A stretch of DNA of 64,000 nucleotides from Eustoma russellianum (GCA_036186865.1 AP025042.1:39596650-39660649); one strand, 5' to 3'. Shown: positions 12,547 to 23,943, counted from the first letter of the stretch. The notes: a model not told the origin generated them from the letters alone. Program-made: numbers and translations.

Positions 12547-15500
12547 TGTTATGACCCCATTTTTGTGTTACATGAAATGCACATGTAGACACGATAGCAA
12601 CATACAAATAAGCTCATATATATTTATAAGCACTAAATACACACACGGCCAAAAAAAAAACAACAATAAAATATATAAATATTGCATTACACACGGAAAA
12701 GAATTAGTAAAAGTAAATAAAAGAAGATAAAAATTCTAAGTCTCCTAATCATAGCAGGAAAAGAGTAGAAAAGATAAAATTTTAACACAAATCAAAATCT
12801 TAAAAACACTAGAATTATACCTAACCCTACCCTATATATATCTACACCTTCACAACACCAATCAAACCCTATAATTCTTCAGCAAGAAGCCGGCCCTCCT
12901 TTCATCAAAAATGCAGCCGCCGTCGCCACCCATTAGGAAGAAAAGCCACCATTCTCTCAAACAAATGCAATTCTTCATTCTCTATAATTATCAACCAACG
13001 GCCAGCAGCATTATTTTATCCAAGAAGCATCAACTTTCTGCCGCCGGTATCTAGGCTAAGAACAAGTGATTTTGATCCGTTTTTAACTCCGGTTCTTCGT
13101 ATATCAGGTATAATCAAGACACGAGATAAATACACTTGTTATATTGGTTATGTTTTTGTAAAGTTATAAAGTTATTTTCGTATCAAAAAAAAAAATCATT
13201 CATAAGTAAAATTGAATACATATTTATGTGTGTAGGATCGGTTATGTACATATATGTATATGAGCAGGTGAATTAGGGAAATTATTATAAAATGGCCGAA
13301 TTATGGCATTCAGACAGCGGGTGATCCTTTATCATGGGTAGGAATTGTGGTACTTATATGAACATAGTAATACATTTTACATCATGAATTTATGTACAAA
13401 TATATATGTGTAGATATTGAATTGTATGGTTTTTTTTAAGAAGAGGCCGTATGTTGAAAAGTTAAGAAGAAAAAAAAAAGAAGGCTGATGTGATGGCCAA
13501 AAGTTAAGGTTGAATTTTTGAAAGATAAGATTTATATGTATACGATATTATGCATATTACAATATTATATGTGTACATACGATTGGAAATTGTAATTGTT
13601 GCTTGTGAAATGGCCGAAAAATAATTTAGGAGGTGGAGATGTGTATTTTCAGTCATGGGCTATAGTTGGTATAAGTCATGATGCAATTTGCAGAATGACA
13701 TTTGCAAAATTTTATGTGAAATAAATTGGAGTACCGGTATCGATTTTGGAGGAAAAGTGGGCCGAGGGAGTAGCGTATAGGTATATATGTGTATATGAGC
13801 ATGTATAGGCGTGAACATATATACGTGTATGCTAACATGGCTGAGATGACCCATTTTGATAATTTGGACATACAGAAGCAGAGACTTTTATAGGTATATT
13901 ATGGTAACCTTCTTTACGTTCGAGCATAGAATAAGAAAGCCATGAATTAATTATTTTAAGTAAGTCAAGTTAACCTTTATAATTAGATATTGATGTTTAT
14001 ACTACAATTATATAGGTTCGAGCCTAGAGGAGGAGGAAGTTAATTCGTCAAAAAGGTAGGTGCCTCTTCCCCCTCAAACGGGTATGATTCATGCATGCTT
14101 TGATGGTATACTAATTTGTTTCGTTGTTTTATTTGTTTAAGTTGTAAATTTTGTTTCGTTGTTTTATTTGTTTAAGTTGTAAATTTTGTATATGTTGGAA
14201 AGCATGAGATATATTGTTTATGGATGCTATGTGCGTGTATGTGTGTGAAATTGGTGGTATGATTGAATCGAAAACAAAATACCCTTAAAGAATTGGGGGA
14301 AAGGGGGAACTTTTATACTAGAAGCCTTTAAAAAGTTGTGTTTTGGCCTTAGAATAGGTTCCTATAGACTGGAAATAGAAGAAAATGGGGGTTGGGATCG
14401 AAAAAAACGAATCACAGCGCGCGTTGTCGCTGGTGGAACAACTATTACATAAATAAATACATAATTAAATTAAGACAGAGAACAGGCCGGCCAACGGACC
14501 GGGTCGACTGGCCAGCGGGTCGGACCGAAGGCGGCCCATTAACCACTCAGAAAAAAATGTATAGAAAAATATAATTAAATACCAGTAAAATTCAAATAAA
14601 TTCCATAAAATATAAAAGAATTAAAATTAAATTATTTCTACTTAATCTCTAAAGTTTTGGTAAATTTAAGAAATTAAAAATAAATAGTAATAAATAGAAT
14701 TAAATAAGAGAGAAATAGAGAAAATTAGTAGAACATTTTAGAAAATTAATACAAGCTAAGGGAAAATTAAGGGTGATGATAAATAACAACTTTCTAATAT
14801 TCAGAAAATTTACGAACCTAAATTTGAGTGCCGGAGGATGGTGAGGATGGGCCAGTGGCCTCAGGCGATTGTGTTGGTTGCATTCATGGCACGTGCATTG
14901 CATGATGGTGGGTCGTGACGTACGGGTCACGGGCGCTCAGGATGGTGTACGGTGGCAGGGCCAAGTACACTCAGGATGGTGACTGTGGGTGGGTACGACC
15001 CACAGCCACTCAGTTAGGACCCGGGTTCATGCATTGCATGGTGGAGATATCGGCATTTTGTATGACATGACTTTGTTGCGTGTGACATGCATGGTAGGAC
15101 ATGCATCACGACGTTGCGCATTTTTATGTGGAGTGCTTTACTTACCGCATTTACTTTATCTTATGCATGTTCTTTTATATTTATGTGTTATTTGTTATAT
15201 CATGATTATGTGCTATGTGGCTATATCATTTCGGTATGTACGTTTTGTATTTGTTTGAGGCGGGCATCTACTGGGTGATTTCTGTCACTCACCCCTACTT
15301 CCCAGGTGAACCGGATGAGGACTACGAGTATATCTTCGTTGAGGACGGGACAGACGTAGCAGAGTGGGCTGGTTGATAGCTGCATTCAGGTTACGAGGGG
15401 GCTCTGCAGCTGTTTGTGTTTACTTATACTTTGGGGATTTTTCACAGACTTCTTAGTACTTTTATTATTAGAATTTTTATTTAGTAATGTAATGATGATT

Positions 15501-15658
15501 ATTGGAGTTTAATTTAAGTTATGATTTACGTTTCCGCGAGAAAAATTTCTACGTTATTTCTGACGTATAAGAGATTGATTCGACGCCTTGTATTCTCCTC
15601 AGCGAGATACGGCGGGTGCACTGTTCCCGATGTTAGGGTTCGGGAGCGGGGCGCTACA
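12547..15658 (+). repeat. 3' LTR of the Tekay-like element
   Basis: Direct copy of 6726-9837, the same length, with no difference that I could find. It is followed by the AGATC target duplication and then by the continuation of the Tat tandem array. Confidence 0.92.
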
Positions 15659-16330
15659 AGATCAGTCTTAAGGAATCTCAGTTCAAGAATTGCTGAGCCG
15701 GAAAATCTAATATAGAGTAGACCTTGGAGTCTAGATCAGCTCTACGGAAGCTCATTCCAAAAGTTGATGAGCTAAAATCATCTCGACCGTTACAAGGAAA
15801 ACTGGGCCATACAGTTTAAGACGGATCTCGGAGTCCAGATCAGTCTTAAGAGCGTTACTCAATAGTCAATACTTGGAAAAATCCAAGAAATGTTAAGCAG
15901 AGCAGATCCTGGAGTCCAGATCAGCCTTGTGAAAATTCAGTTCAAGAAATTGGTCATAACATCTCGGCCGCTACAAGGGAGACCTGGGCCAAAAGATTTC
16001 ATCTCTGCCTACATACTTCGGCTAGATTTAATTAAAGACTCAGGCAATCACTAAGCATTATCCAAATTGGATCTCGGCTAAGACAGATCAAGCTTATTAT
16101 CTTGAGCAGGATTCATTCTTAACCAGCTATTATCTCAGCTCGGTTGAATAACAGGTTTATTCCACATTTTAAGTCTTGGCAACTTAGTTTATTTTCAGTT
16201 AAACTGATTAAGTTTGCTAATGCCGGCATTGGAGCTCGGCAATATTAAGTTTTGAAAGTAAAGACTTAGCAGACATTCTGAAATTGAAAAGTAGAGCAGA
16301 AGGGAAAGACAAGTTACAAAGACTTAGAAA
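15659..16330 (+). repeat. Irregular tandem array, right part, and trailing spacer
   Basis: The array interrupted at 6725 continues here, with GGAGTCTAGATCAGC and GGAGTCCAGATCAG cores near 15727, 15832 and 15908. It fades after about 15930 into spacer sequence with CTCGGC words. The ACATCTCGGCCGCTACAAGG block at about 15959 is a near copy of one at 6356, showing that the array has higher-order structure. Confidence 0.75.
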
Positions 16331-16408
16331 ATTTTTCATTGATAAAGAAATTTGAAGTACAAAGTATTGAGGTCTGCTCGGCAACGTTACAGAGAAAAGA
16401 TCCTATAA

Positions 16409-18781
16409 CTATTCTTCGTCTTCGCGCAAGTTAGCTCCTTCCAAGAACCGCTGGAATTGATCATCAAATTCTTGGTCAGCAGTTGAGTTATAAAGATTGG
16501 CCAGTCGAGGATCTTCTTTGTTCAACTCTGGATGAATCTCTGAGCAAACGTTGATGGCCTTTGTTTGGCCGACCTCCATGGCCGAACTCTGCAGCAGAAT
16601 CATGTTTTCTTCGAACAGTTGGGATCTTCTGAAGACAGCAACTGCTCTGACTTCAGCCTCAGCCAACTGTTGACGCATTTGCTTCAGTTGCTCTTCAAAA
16701 GCATTGCTCCTTTGTAGCAGCTCAGTTTTCTCCTTCTTCAAAACCTCAATCTCAGTCAAAGATTGAGTGGACGCCATCTCCAGGTCAACCACTTTGTGTT
16801 CCAACTCATCCACCTTTGAGTTGGAAGTGGCCAGCCTCATCTCTGCATCCTCCGCCCTTTGTTGAAGAGTGGAGACCTCGGCTTGCAGAGTGTTAACTTG
16901 CTGAATCAGTCCAGCTCTCTGCTGGTCGGCTTCTTCGAGCTCTCTGGACTTGACTTGGAGGTCTTCATAGAATTTCTCTCCACGAGCCAAGGCCTCCAAC
17001 TCTTGGGCTCGGACCTGCCAAGGAAGCAAAGTAAGAGAAAGACAAGTGTTAAACAAAATGAACACTTAGAAAATTTTGTGATCTTACCAAAGCAATGTTG
17101 GTGAAGAACCTCCCTAAGGCTGTCCCAAGTGGCTGCTTCAAACTTTTGTTGATCCCGGGGAAGAACAGCCACTTTCTTCAGTTTTCTTGCTGTGGCCGGG
17201 TCCACAGCAGAAGCATCCTCTGAAAACCCAATTAGAATGGGATCATGTATCTCAGCTGGCTGAGGCAGGACCTCCTCAGCTGGCTTGGAAGGAGTTGATT
17301 CATGTATACGCTGAGAAGGGCTTGCATCTTGGCCGCTAGATGGGCCTTCATCTCGGCGCCTTTTCCTATGGCGAAGGCTTGAGCCACCACCAACTTCTTC
17401 TGAAGGTTCTGGTTCAGCAAAGGCCTGAGGTTGGATCTCGGCCTCAGGCTCATCATCCCTGATTTCAATCGGCAGAGCTGCAGGGAACATAACAGATCAA
17501 GTCAGAAACAGAGCTCAACACTTAGAAAAATTCGAGGTTGAGAAAATTTTTAGTTACCTGGTTCGGGCTCTGCTTGCATGGGCTCAGCAGTAGAAGGAAT
17601 TGGGTGCAGAGCTGGGGCATAAGTTCCCCCAGCAGAGGAATGAGCAGCCACTCTTCTGGCCTTTCGGGCTCTTTTCTTGGCTGCTGCCTCGGCCATTCTA
17701 CTAGAATGGGAAGTGTTTTCAGAAGACATTGAGCCTGTATCAAGGATGAAACAGTTAGCTACTGAAAGTAAAAAAATACTAAAACGAAAGTGCATCAAGA
17801 CCGACCTCTGACAATGATTAAGTTGTCGGGAGAAAAGGGTAGATAGTTTTGACCCACATCCGAATGACTCAGGCCGGCCGCCATCAAGACATCATAGTCC
17901 ACCCTTTGCCAGTCAATAACGATTGGGAGACCCGCAATCTGGCTGCTTCATCACAGTAATCTGGGTCCGGCTTCATATTGTCTGCTCTACCGGACTTCCA
18001 GATGTTCCCGCTTGGAAGCTCAGCCTTTTTGACATAAAAAAACCTACCATCTCTTATTGAAGGTAGGAATGTTAACAGCGAAAGGAAAATCGCTGTTAGA
18101 GGCTCGCTTGCTGAAATAATACCAGCTATGCGAGACTCGACAGGTAAAAAGGGCTCTAAAAACGGTGGCGTTAAATGGAGACTCGGCTACTCTAAGGAAA
18201 AGGAGATAGCAAAGAATAAGTTTCAAGCCATTAGGCTGAACTTGAGGGAGCCTAAGACCGTAAGCACGAAGGATTCTAACAAGGGGTTCAGGAATGGGAA
18301 GGCTGAACCCCGATTTGAAGTAGTCATCGCAGACTGCTTCATAATCCCTAGGAGGATCATAAGCAGTCTGACCAGGCAAAGGTAGAATTGGTCCGAACCG
18401 ATCCCGGTCAATTCTGTAGTTTTTGCAGATCTGGTTCAGATCGGCCTCAGACAATGAATAGAAAAATTCTTGAACCAGGGGAGGCGGTAGATCTCTTTCA
18501 AGAACCCCTGTAAACATAGATGGATCCCTTAGCAAAGCCGGAGGATTTACAGATGCCGGAGCAGGAGCAATCCATGCTTGCTTCGGCGAAGAGTCAATCA
18601 CGGTGATAGCTCTGCTGGACTGAGCAGTGTCACCAGTGGTCCGTCATAGATTACTTATTAGACGGTCATCTGCAGAGACCGTCCTACTAGACATAGTTGG
18701 AGAGTTAGAATTCCCTCCACCATCGGCGGTATAAGAAGCGCCTTCAGAAAAATTCTGGGAATCATGAGAAGAAGCAGACAT
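16409..18781 (-). pseudogene. Spliced antisense gene of the Tat element, gypsy-type transposon domain plus coiled coil
   Basis: The gene is on the strand opposite to the element. Reading leftwards, it starts at ATG 18781 (MSASSHDSQNFSEG). It then holds a domain like Pfam 'putative gypsy type transposon' (PF04195), with YKF-like SGFSLPIPEPLVRILRAYGL and QPNGLKLILCYLLFLR (about 18230-18330). A basic segment (AAAKKRARKARR, about 17665) and acidic Pro-rich parts with RHRKRRR follow, then a long coiled coil (about 16560-17010) ending EDEE-stop at 16409. Two introns with GT-AG borders are visible (17478-17557 and 17015-17087). An in-frame stop at 18644-18646 and a frame break near 18044 show decay. 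Antisense genes of this sort are known in some Tat lineages. Their function is unknown to me. Confidence 0.7.
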
Positions 18782-18938
18782 GATGAAGAAGAGAGAAGGA
18801 AGACTTACAGAAAAATTGAGGAAAAAAAAGAAGAGGACTGGAAAAAACTGGAGAGAATTAGGTTCGCGGAAAAGTCTTGAAAGGTATGACAGGGCAAAGT
18901 GCAGAAATCAGAAGAAATAAAATGAAAATCTGAGGGAT

Positions 18939-18947
18939 CTATTTATA
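18939..18947 (-). promoter_or_regulatory. TATA box of the antisense gene
   Basis: TATAAATAG on the minus strand lies about 160 bases upstream of ATG 18781, just inside the 3' LTR border. It suggests that the antisense gene has its own promoter in the interior of the element, separate from the LTR promoter. Confidence 0.5.
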
Positions 18948-19170
18948 AGCCTTCACCTCGGCATCCCAAGGGTCACCTCGATGTTTTTGATCTCGATCTC
19001 TGCAATCGCCAAAAATGAAAAGGTGTGTAACTGACGCCTCGTATTCTGTGCAAGCAGTAAATGCGCAGAGCAGCCCAATTAGAGGCCGACACGTCACACC
19101 TGAAAGGACGACTCATTAAAGGCTTTGAATCGATTAGTCTGCCGTTCCTGATCAGCTCGGCCAAACTAAT

Positions 19171-19181
19171 CTAGGGGCAAA
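19171..19181 (+). other. Polypurine tract of the Tat-type element
   Basis: CTAGGGGCAAA immediately precedes the 3' LTR, the expected place for the second-strand primer. Confidence 0.65.
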
Positions 19182-20247
19182 TGATGAGCCAAAAAATATT
19201 CAGTAAGTCAACAAAGAGTCAATGGAAAATTAAAGTCTGAGACAACTTTGACAGCTCACCAGGGATAAAGTTTTGCTTGGCCATCTTGCATTTGTGTCAA
19301 GACAGGCCTATTAATACAACTAAGGCAAATTCAACTATAATTCTTGGTCAGCTCGGCTGCATACCTGAGTCAGGTTGGCACTTGCTTAACATAACCAGGA
19401 CTGGTTGGAAATGAAGTTATCTTGCAAGGATAGTTTTTCATATCAGCACCTCGGCTCGGCAAAGCCTTAGTCAAAGCTATCGCTCACAGTCAAACTCGGC
19501 GAGTAAAGGAATCAACAGTGCACAACTTTCAAAGGACACTTATTTATCTCGGCCTCGGATTGACTTCGGCCTCGGCCTTGGTTTCTTATCAGCAGAGCTC
19601 TAGCTTTGGCCTTGCTCTCATAAATACTTATGCAGAGTATCTTGGATAGGATCAAAAGAAGATATTATCTAATGCTATCTGGGACCCACAAGGCAGCTCT
19701 GCAGATCACTTTCCAGGTGTCAAGCATCGAATGACTAAGTACAAGGTCATCATTACAAGCCGGCCTACACATCGGAGAGTCAGCCACTGACACAGCTACA
19801 ACCGCAGGCCCTTGTCCCATCACACTGCGGCTCTGCAGCGGACAAGACATCCATCTCAGACACATCACCTTCCCATCAATCGGACAGGGGGTCAGACCTC
19901 CTCAATCTTGGGTATAAATATCCCTCTCTCCAGACGAGGAAGGGGATCTAACTTTTGGAACAACTGCTGGAGCTTCCTCACACGAACTCCATCTCGGCCA
20001 ATACAGAAACAGCCAAACACTCATCGAGTTATTATTACAGGTTTCATCTGAACCTTATTCAGCATAAATTGCCACTAAAAACATCCATAACTGACTTAAG
20101 CGTCGGAGGGTTTTTCCGGAACAGCGTCCTGGGACCCCTAACGTTTTTCTTCCTTCTCAGGTTCCATAGAAGGATTTAGACAGAAAATTAATGGCATACA
20201 ACTCAGGTCATCTCTGATCCACTCGGTGAACAATTCTGGTCTCATCA
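19182..20247 (+). repeat. 3' LTR of the Tat-type element
   Basis: Direct repeat of 2970-4036, followed by the target duplication ATAGG. It differs from the 5' LTR by many single-base changes and a few 1-base indels. The TATA box GGGTATAAATATCCC is conserved. Confidence 0.9.
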
Positions 20248-20599
20248 ATAGGTAAGGTGTATATAGCTTTCCTCTATCTTCTGCAATCATCGTAGGTGTA
20301 TATATTATGGAGACTTGAACAAGAATAAAGAACTTTTCTTTCAAAGAGTGTTTTAGGTACACTTGTTAAGAATATCAACTTCATAGCTTATGATTATAAT
20401 AAAATTGGAAAACTAAAAATTTAGTTTATTTAATTTGATATAGTTCATAATGTTTAATATTGAAAGAAAATTACATCAGTCAAGTCTCATACATAGATAT
20501 GATATTTGAACCCCAGCATAAAGATTAGTTAGCATATTTGCTCATACATGGAAACAACACTAGAAGAACACTGGGGTTGACAGATGAATATCAAATTAA

Positions 20600-21194
20600 T
20601 TATGCTTCCCCCATTGAGACGTCACCGGAATCAACACTGGAGTTGTCAGAGCTGTTGTCACCCATAGATTCGTCATCGCCGATATAACCATCACTGGCAG
20701 ACATATCTGCCGAATCATATACATGTATATATCTTAGAGAATTGAATGACAATGCAAGAATTTTCTCTAAAATTGTGTTTTGGAAATACTTAAAAAAATT
20801 GAGTTTAGAGTTTAGGATTAACATACAATTTCATGAAAAAAAAAGAACAGGATTTGATTGTACATGATTTACTGTCCAAAACGAGAATGGCCACATACAC
20901 AGTAACATAACGTTAAAAACTTACCTTCCTGTTCATCGTCGCTTGGGGAATAATCAGAGTCTAGTTCCTTAAGTTTTGGAACACAAAAAGGATTAATTGG
21001 ATTATATTGTGATGAACAATAACAATTATCGTCCTCACATGTTCCAGTAGGGCAGTCATCGTAACAAGGCCCTTCAAGCTGAATCCCCTGCATACTACCT
21101 GCATAAGGATATCTTATTGTAAATCTCTAACAATATATGCAACTAAGATGTCTAGAGACTCCTCATTTTCTGTGTACACTCTCTGCGTGTCTAT

Positions 21195-21228
<34 letters not shown>

Positions 21229-21676
21229 TGTGTATGTGTATATATCATCATCATCATCATTCGTACCCAGTATATCCCAACGACAGCAAAAGCTATCGCT
21301 AGGGTCTGGGGAGGGTAAGTGGTAGGCAAACAATTCCTCTGTCCCAAGGGATAGAGAGTCTGCTTCTAGTGAGACCCCCGACTCTATATGTACCTGCATA
21401 ACTAACATAATAATAGAGACGATGTGCTAGTGTGTTAGTGAAGAGATTCAGGAAATACAAATAAGAGGCTTTCGATATTAAAATACACATAACGTGTATA
21501 TGTATATGTAGTACAAAACAACGATAAAACATAAACAAAAAGTGCAAAATCAACCTAAAGCGTAGATAGTATCTACGCCTATCTATGTCCCTAAATATGA
21601 CTTATACCTCGTTAACATTAATCTTTCGTCTCCATGAACTCCTATCCTGGACCATGAACTCCTATATACATACACG

Positions 21677-21735
<59 letters not shown>

Positions 21736-23650
21736 TATATATGTGTATGTGTTGATTTAGTAGATTCGATTACAGTTTTTTTTTTAAATTTTCTTAAACA
21801 TACAATGTATATGTATACATGTATATATATACATATATATTGGAAATAAGGTGTTTTTGTGTTCTGATAAGTCTAGCTCCACCTCATAAAATTTCCGTAT
21901 GAGTTCATGCTAAAAGCAAATGTAAAAATTACGTGCCTATTATAATTTACTTATTCCACACAAGGAAAATATCCGACAGCACAAGATAGCATAGTAAATG
22001 TACATAATTCTATAATTTATTGTAAAAATTCATAATTGAAATTAGAGTGTGTTTATATATATAATCCGCCAGAATTGCATGGAGAGACTGAGAGAATACT
22101 CGGAAGACATACATCGGATAAGATAATGGAATCCCATGAGACAAGATAATATAGTACATGTAAGTAATTCTTTTTTTGAATGAATATACCTGCAGTTTAT
22201 TCTAAAAGTTATAATTAAAATTGCCTGCACGGTAACATAATTAATATACACGAAAATTGCCCATATAGTGACATGAAGTTAACTTCTAACTTACTCCTTA
22301 CCTAAAATACCGTCGTTGTTATCGGAAGAACTACCACTTTCGCTTGAAGAACCGCTGGTGTCGGTTTCATCGTCTGCAATCATGTACATGTATATATGTT
22401 AGAGACTTGAACAATAATACAGAGAAATTTTGCTTCAAATTGTGTTTGAAAACAAAAATTAATTTGGTTGCACATGATTTACAGTCCCGAAATATAAAAG
22501 TAAAGCCCATAATGAGACCATGAGAATACCCGAAAAGACATACAACGGATATGATAATGGAATCCAATGAGACAATATAACTTAGTAATAATGATGGCAT
22601 CACCTAAACCCTCAGCGTAGACACAATGATAGGGTTCTTCAGATCCTTCAAAAATGTCTGAACAAATACACGGGAGTTCACGACCCACCGGTAGTGGGCA
22701 AGGATGGCAGGGATGACCTACACAACTAGCATCAGTTTGAAGCATTCTGCGAGCTAGCCTCTTCTCATTTTTAGATGTCCCATCTGAAATAGAATGATTT
22801 AGGGGAGAAATTAAGATGTGGATGCTGCAAGCTACCAATGCAGTCAATGCTGATGAACAATTTCTTCTTGCATATAGCTTGCATCGGGAAGCCCAAAACT
22901 GGGCCTTTTTTTTTTTTTTGTTGAAGGCAGATAACGAGATACACAACTAAATACAAGCATATTCCCGACTGAAAAATTGGCAAAGTGGTAAGTCGGAATA
23001 TGAATAATGTGCATCTCAATTGGTTAGAACTAAAACACAAAATTGTTATAGTGGAGCTACAAAGTCCAAGTCCAAGTAGGTCTAGCGTACAAACCTTTAC
23101 AAGTTCAAGGATCTTCGTATCTGTACAGTGGTGTATTCTCATATAATAATGGTTGGTGTATTTTGCTTACATTATATATATACTACAAAGAGTTATAAGC
23201 ATGCATGCACTCAATGTATATAAAAAAAATGTCCTCTCTTGCCTGCATGGATAGATCGATGGAGACACCGAGGGCACATGCCCAGTCAGCACCTAAAGAC
23301 CTTTAGATGGTATTGCTCTTTGTAGGCTTTATCAGCGAATATCATATGATTAGTATTCAGCATCAGCAGGCTTGTTTATACAACAACAACTATATCTAGT
23401 ATATTCCAAACGACATCAAAAGATATTGTTAGGGTTGGGAGGGTGAGAAGTAAAAAGATGGAGCAATTAATTACAGATATAAGATCAATGCAACTTCACA
23501 ATGTCAAAATATAATTATAACTGAATCTAATGAATACATGTAAGAACAGTTACCAGCCATCTTGAAGGGATGCCTTCCTTCTATTCCGCAGCTAAGGAGA
23601 CCAAACATGAGGAGCGAAACCAATAGCATAAAGGAAGCATTCTTAGTCAT
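20600..23650 (-). CDS. Gene A: secreted precursor with two six-cysteine knottin-like domains
   Basis: Five exons join in one frame: 23554-23650, 22604-22783, 22302-22373, 20925-21098 and 20600-20706 (630 bases, 209 residues). All introns have GT-AG borders and phase 1. Exon 1 encodes a signal peptide (MTKNASFMLLVSLLMFGLLS). Exon 2 has LARR and then a domain with cysteine spacing C-4-C-2-C-9-C-1-C-12-C (SCVGHPCHPCPLP, LPCICSD). Exon 3 is an acidic Ser/Asp spacer. Exon 4 has C-3-C-4-C-4-C-1-C-10-C (CYDDCPTGTCEDDNCYC), close to inhibitor-cystine-knot spacing. Exon 5 is a second acidic tail ending at a TAA. A TATA box lies 60 bases upstream. The precursor is probably secreted and may be processed near LARR. 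A defensive or inhibitor role is only a guess. The spacing does not fit albumin-1 or squash inhibitors exactly. Gene B is a paralogue. Confidence 0.82.
21255..21395 (-). mobile_element. SINE-like repeat in intron 3 of gene A
   Basis: The blocks CCCAACGACAGCAAAAGCTA, TAGGGTCTGGGGAGGGTAAG, GGGATAGAGAGTCTGCTTC and GAGACCCCCGACTC match those at 2010-2135. A (CAT)n-like run (ATCATCATCATCATT) abuts it and could be the retroposon tail, in which case it reads on the minus strand. It lies between exons 3 and 4 and is absent at the matching place of gene B. Confidence 0.45.
21679..21727. repeat. (TA)n microsatellite
   Basis: Pure TA for about 48 bases in intron 3 of gene A. Confidence 0.95.
23385..23455 (-). 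mobile_element. Truncated SINE-like repeat in intron 1 of gene A
   Basis: ACAACAACTATATCTAGTATATTCC, shortened here to its recognisable part AACGACATCAAAAGATATTG and GGTTGGGAGGGTGAGAAG, is a diverged, shortened version of the repeat at 21255-21395. The part with GGATAGAGAG is missing. Confidence 0.35.
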
Positions 23651-23709
23651 GTTTGTATGTTTCCTTTTGAGGTCAGGAGTATGTGAGTTTCGACGTACCT
23701 GTTGTTCTT

Positions 23710-23718
23710 CTATTTATA
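23710..23718 (-). promoter_or_regulatory. TATA box of gene A
   Basis: TATAAATAG on the minus strand lies 60 bases upstream of the start codon. The identical box, at the same distance, is found upstream of gene B (63778-63786). The conserved position supports the start chosen for both genes. Confidence 0.8.
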
Positions 23719-23739
23719 AGCAAGAAGTTACATAGCAGA

Positions 23740-23935
23740 GGGATAGGATCACCTCACCGCAAGGGGTGCCGTGACGCGTGACCGCACGACACGTGACAGC
23801 AAGGGGGGTGGTGAGGCTAGATGAGGATGACCCTCATCTAGCCTCACCACCTCATCTAGCCTCACCACCCCTGCTGCCACATGTCGCGTGGTCACAAAGG
23901 AGTTGAGGAAAGTTGGGTTGAGGAGATCCCAACCC
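23740..23935. mobile_element. Foldback MITE in the promoter of gene A
   Basis: The element begins GGGATAGGATC and ends GATCCCAACCC, which are imperfect inverted repeats. It is flanked by ATAGCAGA on both sides (23732-23739 and 23936-23943), or 9 bp CATAGCAGA if the border is moved by one. Inside, GGTGAGGCTAGATGAGG at about 23809-23826 is mirrored by CCTCATCTAGCCTCACC after a 5-base loop, giving a strong hairpin with arms of more than 40 bases overall. Copy 2 of the locus has the uninterrupted site. The 8-9 bp duplication suggests a hAT or Mutator origin. Confidence 0.8.
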
Positions 23936-23943
23936 ATAGCAGA

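Larger units (their letters stand above)
6726..15658 (+). mobile_element. Nested non-autonomous Ty3 element, Tekay/Del-like
   Basis: Two 3112-bp direct repeats (6726-9837 and 12547-15658) begin TGTTATGACC, end GCGCTACA, and are flanked by the target duplication AGATC (6721-6725 and 15659-15663). The primer site TGGTATCAGAGC follows at 9840, and a purine tract ends at 12546. The 2.7-kb interior has no intact gene. The long LTRs, the initiator-Met primer site and the GTTTCGAGGACGAAAC word just before the purine tract are features of plant chromoviruses of the Tekay/Del group. I found no difference between the LTRs, so the insertion is recent. It must have been moved by proteins from another element. 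Confidence 0.88.
2970..20247 (+). mobile_element. Ty3/gypsy element, Tat type, non-autonomous
   Basis: Two direct repeats of 1067 and 1066 bp begin TGATGAGCC, end CTCATCA, and are flanked by the 5-bp target duplication ATAGG (2965-2969 and 20248-20252). A primer binding site follows the left LTR and a purine tract precedes the right one, so the element reads left to right. Inside are a decayed gag, a tandem repeat array, a nested element and an antisense gene close to the 3' LTR. I see no protease, reverse transcriptase or integrase. The antisense gene and the internal tandem repeats point to the Tat lineage. The LTRs differ at several percent of positions, so the insertion is older than the element nested in it. 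It splits copy 1 of the duplicated locus. Confidence 0.88.

Noticed and set aside
22604..22783. Assignment of the cysteine-rich domains to albumin-1, squash inhibitors or cyclotides
   Set aside because: The CxC feature and six cysteines agree, but the spacing of domain 1 (4-2-9-1-12) and the last loop of domain 2 (10) do not fit those families, and the precursor layout differs.
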